A stretch of 64,000 bases of DNA from Membranipora membranacea (Eukaryota; Bryozoa; Gymnolaemata; Cheilostomatida; Membraniporidae): contig OU612068.1 in NCBI GenBank assembly GCA_914767715.1, forward strand, positions 13,514,001 through 13,578,000. The letters run 5' to 3'. Position numbers and translations under genes: made by a program. This document shows positions 11,701 to 22,780 of the stretch, one piece after another; the stretch's first letter is position 1; each line of letters begins with the position of its first letter. The notes below the pieces were generated by a model. It saw only the letters and a program-made list of their open reading frames with translations. It was not told the origin of the DNA and did no database searches.

Positions 11701-12490
11701 CCAATCACTTTAAGGCATACAACTACCTAATGATGATCCCAGAGGAGATGATTCTGAGATGGATTATCCAATTGTAGTGTTTTTAGGCCACTGTATCTAG
11801 TTTTCTAGGGGAGGCGGTGCCTCCATGCCTCCCCTAGAAATACGGGCCTGTAAATAATAGACAAAATGCGCACCTAGTTTCCTGTTCAAGACTGAGCAAC
11901 AACACTATAAAAAAAGTCAACCCTCAGTTCAAAGCCAGCAAACTATCTTCTAACTGAGTGATCGTCTGAGCTCAAGCTTGAATTCCCGTGACAAGCGACA
12001 TCAGGGTTGTCAAAATCTGCTACAGTATGCTTTTGAAGAACCCCTTACATCTACCTGTAGGTAATCACCTGTAGTCATTGGATTATGATTTGGATTCTTA
12101 GATTTCAATCTTACACCTTAGCTATTTTATTCTGAGCAATGTATTTCTAAAAACCACGCTAGAAGTGATTCTTATCTTTTAAATAATGCGGGAAAAGTAT
12201 TCATTAGATCAGTATTATTGGAAATCTCTTATCTGAACAGGCTTGAGGGTTTGTAAAGACCTGATGTGTTGAACGCTCTCATTTCAGGTTATCTTATGAC
12301 TGAAACTTATCAAAGAAGTACGTTTGAATGTGTTGACTCTGAACCAGAGACTATTACCGGAGCAGAAGCAAGTCTCGATGGTGCCCTCTTCTACTTTGTG
12401 AAGGCGGACTGTGATGGTGCTGGGACTACAGGCCACTGTCCGCCATATAACCGTGATAAGCCGATTACTTGTGTTGTTTGTTCAAAATAA
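8780..12490 (+). CDS. Secreted short-chain collagen C4-like protein
   Basis: Five exons splice in phase: 8780-8998, 9949-10051, 10481-10609, 11336-11599 and 12288-12490, giving 305 aa. The start at 8780 is chosen because the ATG four bases upstream soon meets a stop. Residues 1-25 look like a signal peptide (Leu-rich core), and about 35-73 look coiled-coil. From about residue 132 the sequence is the non-collagenous domain of the sponge 'short-chain collagen C4' family: VYTRWGRTVC, SGFAAG, GANYQCMP, an internal VPCARCY, MMIPGKRTCP, and the closing CPPYNRDKPITCVVC, with ten cysteines. There are no Gly-X-Y repeats, as in many C4-like relatives. An extracellular matrix or secreted role is inferred from the family. 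A possible poly(A) signal AATAAA lies at 12511-12516. Introns 2 to 4 hold transposon remnants. Confidence 0.9.
9207..9814. mobile_element. ~0.6-kb inverted-repeat element in intron 1 of the C4-like gene, with a nested MITE
   Basis: The left part (9207-9294 continuing at 9410-9470) and the right part (about 9690-9814) are reverse complements over roughly 130 bp. Shared landmarks are the outer CATAGACTTAATAATA, GACAGGACAC, GAGGCACTTAATTGTG, GACGTAACG, and GATTTACTGTCC at the inner end. The left arm is interrupted by a second element (9295-9409) flanked by its own duplication, which shows a later nested insertion. No coding sequence is present. Confidence 0.65.
9295..9409. mobile_element. MITE, TAGATCAAG family, with 9-bp target duplication
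   Basis: The ends read TAGATCAAGTTTGATCCA and the complement. The interior is an almost perfect hairpin with G/C homopolymer runs. The flanking ATTGGAAGG at 9286-9294 is repeated exactly at 9410-9418. This is the cleanest copy of the family in the window. Nine-base duplications suggest a Mutator-like transposase. Confidence 0.75.
10127..10230 (+). mobile_element. LINE remnant: C-terminal tail of a reverse transcriptase ORF
   Basis: Plus-strand codons here read FNYLPIHIRSSPTISHFKR before a stop. This closely parallels the C-terminus of the minus-strand LINE at 12652-13740 (FNSLPIQIRSATKLTHFKQ). It is a short, 5'-truncated copy of a related element, inserted in intron 2 of the C4-like gene in the gene's own orientation. 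Confidence 0.7.
10639..10845. mobile_element. MITE, CAGGCCCGTAGTTTA family, copy 1 (hAT-like ends)
   Basis: The ends are CAGGCCCGTAGTTTA and the complement ending in GGCCCTG. The interior is shared with the copies at 11613, 13929 and 63185 (for example TCAGAATCAGCTCCTCTGAG and TGCTTGGGGAGAAACTTACA). CAGGG-type ends recall hAT transposons. No convincing 8-bp target duplication was seen here. It lies in intron 3 of the C4-like gene. Confidence 0.65.
11613..11850. mobile_element. MITE, CAGGCCCGTAGTTTA family, copy 2 (inverted)
   Basis: This copy runs in the opposite orientation to copy 1. It contains the subterminal CTAGGGGAGGC, the TTTTAGGCCACTGTAT region and the end TACGGGCCTG. It lies in intron 4 of the C4-like gene, immediately after exon 4 (ends 11599). 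Confidence 0.65.
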
Positions 12491-12651
12491 TTTACAAGGT
12501 TGAGCTAAACAATAAACTGTACTGACATATATATATATATACTTTTATTGTCATTCTACATCATCTTTAGGAATGTTTTTCATGCAGTGACAGAACAAAA
12601 AAGAAAAAACTTAAGCGGAGAGAAAGAGAAAAAATACTCAAGTAACAAGAA

Positions 12652-13740
12652 TTAATAGGATATAAAGTGCTTTGATAGTTGTTGTTTAAAATGAGTGAGT
12701 TTGGTTGCTGAGCGTATCTGAATTGGTAAAGAGTTAAAAGTTGTAGTGATTTTTTGTCTTAATTGATCAGTGTGATAATGTAATAGGTATCTGTCTCTAA
12801 AAAAGGTTTTAGAGCCAGCTGGAATAAAGCCTTCCAAAAGAAAGTCAGGTGCAAACAAATGCAAAATTTGAAAACCAAAAATACAGGTGAAATGACCAGC
12901 AAGGAGAGGAAAAGGAATCAGACCAAGAGATGTATGTAAATCTCTTGTATGTATTAGATGATATGGTATGTGGCTGACATTTGCTATTAGGCGGAAAGCC
13001 CTCTTTTGGAGCAAGTATATTCTTTCAAGAATATATTGTGGTGATGGGTTGCCATATATGCGGATGCCATATATCATATGACAAAAGACATACTGGAAAT
13101 AAAAGTTACGAGATGATTTACTATCTAGGAATGCCCTGCATTTCTGGAATAATGCCAAACTTTTGTTTATTTTGATGCAAATCTGGTCTACATGATCGTC
13201 CCATGTCAATGAGTCATTCAAAGTAAAACCAAGGAGTTTGGTATTGGCATTTCGGTTTAGTCTTTTATGGTTAATTTTTAGATCTAAATCTAGAGATGTG
13301 GCTCTATGAGAGGGTTGTACAAGCATATAGTGAGATTTTTTATGTTTATCAACATCCTATTATTCCTACACCAACTTTCTATCAAGTGTAGATCAGTATC
13401 ACATAAATCATTAAGTGTATCAAAGTTGTCAGATTTTGATACGAAAACTGTATCATCAGCGTAGGCAAATGCCTTGGAATGTAATGTGTAGGATAAAAGA
13501 TCATTGACGTATATGAGGAATAAACTTGGTGCCAGAATTGAGCCTTGGGGGACACCAATGTCTATTGGAAGAATTTTTGAACTTTTTGCACCTTGTTGTA
13601 TAGCTACAAATTGTGTCCTATCTGTTAGGAAAGATTTTATGAGAGGGTGCAGTTTGCCCGTTATACCGTACATTGTCAATTTTTTCAGAAGAATTTTATG
13701 GTCGACGCAGATATTATGGCCGACGCAGAATGTCTGACTG
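12652..13740 (-). mobile_element. LINE remnant: reverse transcriptase with YADD box, frameshifted
   Basis: Minus-strand coding runs from about 13740 to a stop at 12652. The upstream part has GVPQGSILAPSLFLIYVNDL and AFAYADDTVFVS, the RT motifs that include the catalytic YADD. The downstream part has LLGFTLNDSLTWDDHVDQI and ends with the LPIQIRS tail. The two parts lie in different frames that overlap near 13290-13326, so a frameshift breaks the ORF there. The 5' end stops just after LLKKLTMYGI and is followed by a short duplicated motif. This is a dead, 5'-truncated non-LTR element lying between the C4-like gene and the next LINE. Confidence 0.85.
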
Positions 13741-13851
13741 AAATATTCACTGCGCTGGTGCTAAGGGAAGCGTTGTGATTGGAGTTTATAAATGTCATTC
13801 TTTTTTAATGTGATCACAAACACACATTGATCTTCTTGCTTATGAAAAGCT

Positions 13852-13928
13852 GAAGTACTCAGACAGAGATACATATCCAAAGATATCATAATGATATCTT
13901 TGGATATGTATGTCTGCCTGAGTACTTC
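13852..13928. repeat. Hairpin with 37-bp arms
   Basis: The arms 13852-13888 and 13892-13928 are inverted copies with two or three mismatches and a 3-base loop (outer ends GAAGTACTC, inner ATATCCAAAGATATCA). The right arm abuts the MITE that starts at 13929. Confidence 0.75.
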
Positions 13929-14167
13929 AAGCCCGTAGTTCTAGGGGAGGCAGGGTGGCACTGCCTCCCCTAGGAAACTTAACACCGTGGCCTAAACACT
14001 ATAATTGAAAAATCCATATCAGAATCAGCTTCTCTGGGATATCTGTTTACTGATTATAATATGTTATAAATTGCTTGGGGAGAAGTTTACATCACCTGTC
14101 CTGGTGATGTTTCGGACTCGCATCTGACTTTTGCCTCCCCTACCATTTTTTCTAAACTACGGCCCTG
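13929..14167. mobile_element. MITE, CAGGCCCGTAGTTTA family, copy 3
   Basis: This has the same interior as copy 1 (ATATCAGAATCAGCTTCTCTG, TTGCTTGGGGAGAAGTTTAC). The ends are GCCCGTAGTTCTAGGGGAGG and the complement ending in ACGGCCCTG. Confidence 0.7.
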
Positions 14168-14839
14168 TGTATTATAAGCCTAGGAGAGGTAAATACCGTA
14201 GCTGATAAAAGATATAATCAGAGATAAAAGTCCTTAAATAATGTCAGCCCACATGACTGACAAGTTATAGAACTAATGTCAACAGGTCACTATGTGCGCT
14301 CAGGGAAATCTAATACTAATTATTGCCAGATTGGATGTTTCATATGTACCTGTACCAAAACACGTATCCAAACCCGTTACCCGATCATTTCAGCCTACCT
14401 GTTCAATCCCTTATCATCTCAGATGTCAATGCATGTCATTGCGCATGAGCTTTTAATAGCTTACGGTAAATATCAATGCTGAACAATTGCATTTTTCAAA
14501 AGGGAAATTATTTGGAATTGCCCCCTCACAAACAAAGGGGATAAAACACTTCACTCAAATATTCCTAACTTGCTGGTTATAGATTTTGGCGTATGTGAAG
14601 TTTGTGATATGACCGTTATTGAACTGAAAAAGAATTAATATATGAAATAAATTTCTTGAAGGGAAAGGTATGTGTAAAGATACTCATCAGCTTAACAAAA
14701 ACAAACTCGTGTAGTATGTGCAATGAGTTCATTGAGGTATGTGTTAAATTAAAACTTCTTTTGTTTCACCAGCTTAAGCTGGAGACCCGTTTCAACTCCA
14801 AACTAGTTGTCACTGCTCTCATCTGCAGGATTGGGTTCA

Positions 14840-15813
14840 GTCCAATTTCAGGGGACAATAGAGTAATTTACTCTTCAAACAGGGGTTCCGGGTGCAGTAT
14901 TGTCGAGGAGTGTATTTGTTGCAGCTTCTGGCCACCTCCCAACATCTTTATGGGGCGTTGGCTGTCCGTGATTGGTCTGGGGGGATTTGGGCCCGCCCTG
15001 GTCTTTGTGTTGGTATGTTCCCTGTAGATACAACATACAGTGGTGCGCGTACCACTGCACAACACACAGGTCTTCAGCTAGAAACCATGAGTCAAACGCT
15101 GTTTCGAGGCCTTCTCTAGTACAACCTCCTCATGGCCGGCCCCAGCAGCATGAAGCCACCCCTGTGTGTTGCTGAGCATCTCAATCAATCTCATCGATCC
15201 CTCAGTGCATTTTGTAAGTTTCGGTGGTTTGACATAATTGGTGTGTTTACGCTGTTGCGCAACCAGGGAGGCTGCCAACTCTTCATTGTTTCAGTGCAAC
15301 AATGTTCGCCCCAATGCTCTCATGCTTATACTCTAAGCCAAACCAGTGCAGGGAGGTTTGCTTTCCATCAACTCATCGGCGCAAAGTCGCTATCGTCAAG
15401 GCACCCGCCCCTCGTGCCACTCGTTCACTACTCAAATTCACCACATTGAGCATAGTACAACTCATACACAAGTCAGAGAGATGACTTGTTTGCGCTACAG
15501 CCAGTGGGCTGACTGTGATTTCCTGTCTCGCTCTGCCTGCCTTTTATGCGAGGGCCAAGCTTTTAATCCTATGTTTGTAAAACCTTAGATCTAACTCAGA
15601 CTCACTTTGATTTTCACTCTGCAGAGATTAAACTACTTTAATTTGAGTATTAAAGGCATAATCTTGCTTAGCCTTCTACCCCAAGCAATTTGCTTATCAT
15701 CACTTAATCCCCTCATTCTAATCCTTACAAGGATTATAACAAAAGGAATTAAATGCTGGCCAACTCCACAAAACAAAGTGAGTGTGTTAAACCCCAGCTT
15801 ACAAGTAATAGGA
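14840..15813 (-). mobile_element. Probable 3' untranslated part of the R2-like LINE
   Basis: This stretch is richer in G+C than its surroundings, like the adjoining reverse transcriptase ORF, and has many overlapping short open frames with no start or splice logic. It lies directly downstream of the LINE stop codon on the minus strand. The boundary near 14840 is a guess from composition. Confidence 0.35.
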
Positions 15814-17520
15814 TTACTTAGCTTTTGTCTTCACACAGTGCTGTTGCCATATCCATGCAGATGCGCTTTCTGCCTCATGTACTATGCTTTTTGTGGCTTG
15901 TTTGAGTGCTCTTCCTGAAAGCCCAACTCTAGTCGGAAATTTGGTAGCTGATCTAGCCATGAATCCACGGCAGCCAACTTCCACTGCGAATAATTCGCAA
16001 TTCCAACCTTTGTCTTGGCATTGTGTGACCAGATCTTCGTATCTTGTCAGTTTTCTCTCATGCGCATATGAGAGATTTTCTTCCCAAGGCACCGTCAATT
16101 CCATCAGTATTAGTGCTTTTTCTTTGTCAGACCAAACAATTAAGTCTGGTCTTTGGTTCGTGATCACAATATGCTGTGGCATGCTGAGCTGCTCTGTGAG
16201 GTCGCATCTCACCTGCCATTCTCCGCTGTTCATCAATCCCTTTTTGCGCAAAATCTTTTCACGCGCTTCACCACCAGCATTAGCATATTCACACTCCTCC
16301 GTGACATATTTACACAACACTTTCAGGACTTGATTATGCCTATACGTGTATCTTCCCAGGCTCTGTTGGCAATTCGACAGTATATGTCGAAGTGTGCCCT
16401 TAGCCGAGCACTCGGCGCATTTCGAGTTCTCGGTCAAATTCCAGCGTTCCAGGTTTGCCGGGGTCGGTAGTTGATCATAAGCTGCACCAACCAGAAAGCT
16501 GATCCTTTGTGGCTCCATCGACCACAATTCTGTCCATTTGAGCTGACGCTGCTCAACAGACTCCCAACAAGTCCACCTGTCTTGTTGGGCTTGGCCTACA
16601 GCTTGTGTCTGGCGGCGCTCCTCTTCCATCTTGCGCACCTCATCAACTACCATCTCCTGTCTAACCTTTGGGCTTTCCTTTGAGAACCACCGGTTTGCTT
16701 CCCAGCCGATGCCATGACGTGCAGTTGTCACAGCACCCACAATCTCACTTATCTCCAGTCGAGATTTGGCATCTCTGACAGTCTCTGTGACAGACCATTT
16801 TTTACCAGTGTCAAGTGTTGGAGCACATTCCCTTATCACCTGGTCTGGTGACTCGTTCAACATCATATCCAGTCTCGCCTTTGATGTTTTGTACTCCTCC
16901 ACAAGCGATTTCATAGGTAGTGAAAGAGTAAACGAACTGGCATACAGTGCATTAGTGTTGAAGCTCCTTGGAACTCCAAGCCACTTACGCATGTGCTTGT
17001 TAATCATTTGCTCCATTCTCTCAACTGGTGTTAGCGGAATATCATAAACTGTCAGAGGCCACAGAATTCGAGGCATGAGTGCAAAGTTGAGAATCCAGGC
17101 TTTGTATTTGCCAGACAGACCACATTTTTCAATCGCGTCCAGCCCTGTAATGAGTTGCTTTTTCACCTCGTTTCCGCGAAACCTGTCTGTGATCGGTAAA
17201 CTATACCATCTTCCTAAGCTCTTCACAGGCTGCTCTGCAAGCGTGGGAATACGCTCTGTTCCTATGAAGTAGGTATTTGGTACAGGTTTGCCTTTACACA
17301 AAGGCAGGGACCGGCTCTTGCTAGGTTTGAATCGCATCGCACATCTCTCTATCAACTCATGCAGTCTATCGATTGAAGCTACAACCTGGGCCTTATCTGG
17401 TGATATTATTGTAATATCGTCCATAAAGGCCCTCATCGGCGGTAGTATCTGGTTATTCGCAACCTGGATCCCATTCACACTGCCTTGTGAATTCAAGCCT
17501 GGTAAAACTTTTCCTGTTTC
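15814..17520 (-). mobile_element. R2-like LINE fragment with reverse transcriptase, zinc knuckle and restriction-like endonuclease
   Basis: An intact minus-strand frame of about 560 codons (about 17496 to a stop at 15814) belongs to the non-LTR elements that encode a restriction-like endonuclease instead of an APE. In order it has the RT catalytic box FMDDITI with the following FKPSKSRSL and PVKSLGRWY, and then a long helical segment. Next comes a knuckle CAECSAKGTLRHILSNC, which fits CX2CX7HX4C of the R2 group exactly. Last is the endonuclease core, RPDLIV then about ten residues to MELTVPWEE, followed by KLTRYEDLV (a PD-(D/E)XK arrangement). The RT part upstream of FMDD is missing, so the copy is 5'-truncated near 17520. 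The intact frame points to a young insertion. The clade (R2, NeSL, CRE or other) is not settled by eye. Confidence 0.85.
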
Positions 17521-19280
17521 AGTGTTCTTTTATGAGTCAGTGCACTCAGTTCATTAGCAAATGAACTCAGACAGTTTTGAAAGTATATCGAAGTCTATTT
17601 TACAAAATCAGTTTAGAGGAAAGAAGGCAAAAGGTACGAATATTAACCTTATCATTTTATTGCAACCTGCATTCCTCATTCAAGGATTAACTATATTATA
17701 AATATACCTTGAATTGTGCAAAGGCTTAATTTGGCATCAGGATTGATGCTTTTGACACCTTATCAATTTTACGTTTTGGAAGTAAAAGTTTATTTTAAAA
17801 GTTGTTAAGTATAAAGTTAAATTTTTGAGAACTGTGTAATGCTTTCATACATAGTCATATAGTCATTGTTTGTGTTAATCTTTTTAGATTTCACGGTGTG
17901 AATCTCGGTAAAGCTCGACAATAAATGTTATAAATTGTACGACAAAAGTCCAAGTTCCATCAGTAAAAATCCCAAGTCACATAATCCCCTAAGCTGAAAG
18001 TCTAACGATAGGGAAACGTTGAAGTATGTATCAGTTGAAAGTTTTCTTGCAACTGATCTAATGTGACCACCTGATCTCTGAAGATACATAATTTTTGATG
18101 ACAAAACCCAAGAACTTTGTGTTTGATTGATTGATTTATTACATATCACAGACGATATTACATGTTGCGAAATTCGGTGTAAATACTGGCCTTAAAAGAA
18201 GACATGAACAAAAATGGAAAAAAGCTCTGTAGGATTGTTTCCCTAACATTCAAAAAATTATTTCCACTCACTCAATCTCAATCCTTGACAAACCCTGTTT
18301 GATCAGCTCCAGTCTGTGCTTATTCTTACAAATAATGATTGGCTCATTCAGTTATAAATGATAAGTAGAAGGCCACTGTATCTATGCTCTTGTAACTTTT
18401 GTTTGCGCAGTCCCTCATTGCTGCATCTGTAGCACAACAAAAGATTTTTCTGTTAAATTTTATTTCTCAATATCACCCTTTGACCACTTGCTTCGTCAAT
18501 CCAGCCTGAAGTATTTCGCAAGCGGGCCCGAGCTTCAGTGCTATACCTGCAGCTGTACCCTACAAAAAATTAAATCATGATAATGCTACCCTCAGGTCAA
18601 GCGATGATACCAACAAGCTGCTGTTACATACAAACTGACAATACAGCATTTTGTGCAGCCATGCCGTTATCTACTGATTGCCAATTAACGCCGTCAGACA
18701 TGAGATAACTTTTATCAAAGTGCTTCGATATGTAGAGTACTGCCCATATCTACGTTCATGTTGTATAGAAATCTTAGCTTAGAGCATAAAAGCCTTTTAG
18801 CAAGACTACAATATGCCAACGCATATGGGTGTATGTATATACATATATCAATGAACTCCCTTCATTGCATATATATATAAATAAATATTTATATATCTCA
18901 GTATAAAAAATATATATATTTCCGGAAAACATACGAGTGTCCATTGGTCCAAGCCTTGATATTGGAATTTGCTCCCAAGTTGGGTCTCAGATGAGATAAT
19001 GGGATTAGGGAGGGTGGATCCCACCCTCCCTGATGAGACTTGGATATTGTAAGGAGTTGTGTTCTGCAATGCTAATTTATTAAGGTGGGAGTTATGTATC
19101 CATACTACAGCGACTCAAGTCTTTCAATTCCGATAGCTCAATAACCAAAGTTTTATTTCCCTTCAGTAATGAACATCCTGAAGAGGGCCCTTACTTGTTA
19201 CCCGATTATTTTGAAGACCTGATCTATTACAAGAGAGGGAAAGTTGAAAATTAGTAATTTTCAAATAAAAAAAGCCAAGA
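17521..19280. other. Intergenic region upstream of the survivin gene
   Basis: No exon was recognised. A short hairpin with GGGAGGGTGG arms sits at 19003-19035, about 250 bp before the survivin start. An AT microsatellite-like patch lies at 18868-18920. Confidence 0.4.
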
Positions 19281-22200
19281 ATGGCTGATGATACAATTAC
19301 AGACATTTCCATAACCGGGGAGTTGAATGATGAAGATAGACTGAAGAAAATGCTGCTCAAAGACCAGATAATGTGTTATGAGGAGAGTCGGAGGAGAACA
19401 TTTTTGGATTGGCCATTTTCAGAGCCTGCAAAATGCACTGCTGATGCTGTGAGTAAACTACTAACTTACTAACTAAAACAACAACAAAACACCAACCATT
19501 ACTCCAAGGTTCAGGAGATACTTGATGTCGAAAAAGTTGCTTTGTTTTTTATGGAAATATGGAGCATTATATCATCATGCTCAAATTTGATGTGGATAGA
19601 TATAGCCTATTATAGGATAGATAGATGAAGAGACTGAGAAAGTGCTGCCTGCACTTCTCCTGAGTCAACAGTGGACAGTATAACTATAACACTAACAGTC
19701 CTATCACTCACTGTTAGGCCTAGCATTATTACCATTGGATCTAATCTTTGCCCAACTCCCTCGCTCTTTTGGTGTTTTACACGTACCATTTCTCCGTGAA
19801 ACCAAGGAGTAACTGTTACTCCTTGGTGAAACTTCCATCTATGAGATGAATTGTTTGTAGGCATAGTTCTGTCAAGTAGGGCATTATTGACTAGACGTCT
19901 GTTGGGACTCACACCCTCAGCAAGGAACAATAAGTTAAGATTTTGGTGTGATTTTTCTTAAGCGTCCTTCATATATTGCGACCGGATTCCACACTATTGA
20001 AAATAAAATTATAACGGTAACACCCATAAAACTTCAGTTGGTCGTTACAGATTATTCTTCAATTTTGTCGCGCATTTATTGATTTTTTTCCTATTTTGTA
20101 GATGGCACAGGCTGGGTTTGTGCATATGCCTGCTGAAGGATTTCCGGATTCAGTGCAATGTTTCTTCTGCTGTAAGGAGCTTGATGGTTGGGAGCCTAAT
20201 GATGATCCCTGGTAATTATATACTTCAGCTCTAATCGCTTGCTCTCACCTTGTCACGTTTTGAGAGGAGATTGTCAAACTTTACCAGACTGAGTTGTAGG
20301 AGTCTCTGATAAATCTAACCTACGTTTAATTTCATGATCAAGTATACCTTGAAGGGCATCCCTTGTGGCGTTTATCTATCTGAATAAGTTGAACTTGCTG
20401 TCATTGAAATAATTTTGATGTCAGAAATTTATATCTTGGCCAACAGTGCAAGAGCGATATTCTGACATGTGGTTCAGCATGTTACATTGCGATCTGGTTT
20501 CATTCAAGCTTTTGTAACTTGTACGATATTATAATTACTTGAAGGGAGGAGCACGTTTCTCATGCCAGAGGAAAATGTAAGTTTCTCAGCAACGCTAACA
20601 GCTATGAAACAGAATTATCACAGAAAAAGTTCCTTGAACTGGAAATACAGAGACAGAAAAACATAGAGGTAAGAAATAAAGTTTCTAGAGAAGCAAAATT
20701 GCGTTGATGAAGAGCAGTTTAAGCAGGTGCAGATGCGCTACCAGATTGGCGATTGACGATCGGATAATTTATATCCTCACATATGTATGAAGACTATTTA
20801 TCCTCACATACGTACCGTATGAAGACAATTTATCCTCACATACGTACCCTATGAAGATAATATATCCTCACATACGTACCCTATGAAGATAATTTAACCT
20901 CACATACGTACCCTATAAAGATAATAATATCCTCACATACGTACCCTATGAAGATGATTTATCCTCACATACGTACCCTATGAAGATGTTTTATCCTCAC
21001 ATACGTACCCTATAAAGATAATAATATCCTCACATACGTACCCTATGAAGATGATTTATCCTCACATACGTACCCTATAAAGATAATATTATCCTCACAT
21101 ACGTACCCTATGAAGATAATTGATCCTCACATATGTACCCTATGAAGACTATTTATCCTCAGCTGCGTACCCTATGAAGATAATTTAACCTCACATACAT
21201 ACCCTATGAAGAAGATTTATCCTTACATATGTAGCCTACCCTATGAAGATAATTTATCTTGATTGATGAGTACGTTATTATTGATCTAAATACATTGAAA
21301 AATGTTTAGGCTATTACTGATCTGATTTACAAGAAAAAATAATAGTAGCCTACAGCATAAAAGGTATTTAATAAAATTCAAAAAGAGGGAGATCATCACT
21401 ATCAGCATTAGGCATCATTTCACATCATATTCCCATATTTGATGCGAGGTCTGCATGGCTCAGGAAGCAGGTGTTTATGCATGTTCCCGTTTCTTCTGGC
21501 AGTATATGACACATATCATCTGGAGTTGGTCGCATAGTTTTTCAATGTCTGCAGTCTTACATCTTTGGTCATAGCTTTCACAGCATGGGTAGATGATTTT
21601 GAGGGCGAGCGATTGTATTGTCTCGAGTTGTTCCATGCTGTGACTGGTTACATAAGGGAACCGTGCTGCGTATGTCGCTACAGATAGTATGTTGGCTTTG
21701 TAGGCATGCAGTAAACTAGATTTTGCTACTCCGTAACGCTTTAGTTTGGTCAGACCGTGGCACTTAGATCTGCATTTCTGCACAAGGTTGTAAACATGGT
21801 GAGAGAAGGATAGATGGGAGTCTACAATTACCCCGAGCAGTCTGAAGGTGGAGACATTTTCGATGTTCTCATCTCTGATAGTAATTGTGTCAACAGGTGG
21901 AGCACTTCTGAGATTCAGAATCATGGTTTTGGTCGTCTTTGCATTCATGTAGAGGAGATTACTCCCACTCCAAGTTGAGATGTCATTAGCTGCGGCTTGT
22001 AGCGTTGACATGTTGTTGGCTGTTATATTGCAGTATGCTGTGCTGTCATCTGCATACTTCATTACACTAGCTGACTCTGCTGGCATGTCATCAAAAATAT
22101 ATTCCATAGCACAGGACCCAGAAGGCTTCCTTGCAGCACTCCGATGTTCACAGGTCGCTCATTAGATTTGATGTCTGTTTGTCTTATCACCACTCAGGCT

Positions 22201-22780
22201 GCTCTGTCTGTTAGAAAGCTCTGGATTAGTTTGATACTTGTATCCCCCTAGTCCCTTGGAATACAGTTTGTTAATGAGAATATTAGGATCCATGTTATCA
22301 AAGGCTTTACTATGGTCAATGAGTAATGTGTGAATACTTTTGATTTGTTTCTTATCCAGTCTCAGGGCAATGTCTGTGATAAAACTGACGAGAGCATATT
22401 CTTCATATTATTATCTTTTATGAGCCTTTTGGAGTTGATTACCTCCATTCTTTTAAGTACTCTTGAAAACAATTTTGTACTCAGTCAGGTACCTTGTATT
22501 TCGAAGAGTTATATGCAGTTTTGCACCTGTTTGGTATTGTCTACAGTCAGTTTTGAACCTTCTGAAAGCGATATGTATCATGTTGTGCTAGAATGTGTAC
22601 CATTATCACGCAGAATAAGTTGTCTATAGGGGTACGTTCCTTAGTGATTCATAAGGCTGGAACCTTATAAAGTCCACATATTATTTTCCCTGTTTACAGA
22701 AGGCATATTATGAGAAAGTGATTCAGAGATTTAAGGATCAATCTGCTGCTGTCAGGACTCAGATGGAGAATCTGGTGTGA
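19281..22780 (+). CDS. BIRC5: Survivin (BIRC5), single-BIR chromosomal passenger protein
   Basis: Four exons join in phase: 19281-19448, 20102-20211, 20545-20668 and 22700-22780, giving 160 aa (human survivin is 142). The single BIR domain spans about residues 34-110 and has the survivin pattern [20 protein letters not shown] and VQCFFC, then [15 protein letters not shown]. The zinc ligands are Cys76, Cys79, His96 and Cys104. His to Cys spacing is one residue longer than in human survivin. After the BIR comes the long C-terminal helix typical of survivin ([11 protein letters not shown] to the end), the part that binds borealin and INCENP. There is no RING or CARD, which separates it from apoptosis-blocking IAPs. 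Family knowledge places it in the Aurora B passenger complex at centromeres and midzone. Its last intron (20669-22699) is loaded with repeats. Confidence 0.92.
20770..21260. repeat. Minisatellite, ~33-bp unit, about 15 copies
   Basis: Tandem units of 30-35 bp have the core CCTCACATACGTACCCTATG followed by AAGATAATTTAT. I count about 15, with variation mainly in the A/T spacer and decay at both ends. Each unit contains the palindrome TACGTA. It lies in intron 3 of the survivin gene. The units are contiguous with no constant repeat/variable spacer structure, so this is not a CRISPR array. Confidence 0.9.
21475..22640 (-). mobile_element. LINE remnant: decayed reverse transcriptase in survivin intron 3
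   Basis: Minus-strand reading from about 22640 gives [19 protein letters not shown] and [20 protein letters not shown], then a frame change. It continues with [25 protein letters not shown] (catalytic YADD), LNLRSAPPV and [18 protein letters not shown]. At least two frameshifts and several stops break it. It is a dead non-LTR element lying antisense to the gene, and differs in sequence from the other LINE fragments in the window. Confidence 0.85.

Noticed and set aside
8780-12490. Calling the gene a true collagen
   Set aside because: No Gly-X-Y triplet run is present in any exon. Only the C4-type non-collagenous domain is there.
15884-16683. Plus-strand open frames of 70-150 codons
   Set aside because: They are antisense shadows of the intact minus-strand LINE ORF.
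20770-21260. Array of regularly spaced repeats resembling a CRISPR
   Set aside because: Units are contiguous and the whole unit varies together, with no constant-repeat/unique-spacer structure. The host is an animal, so it is a minisatellite.
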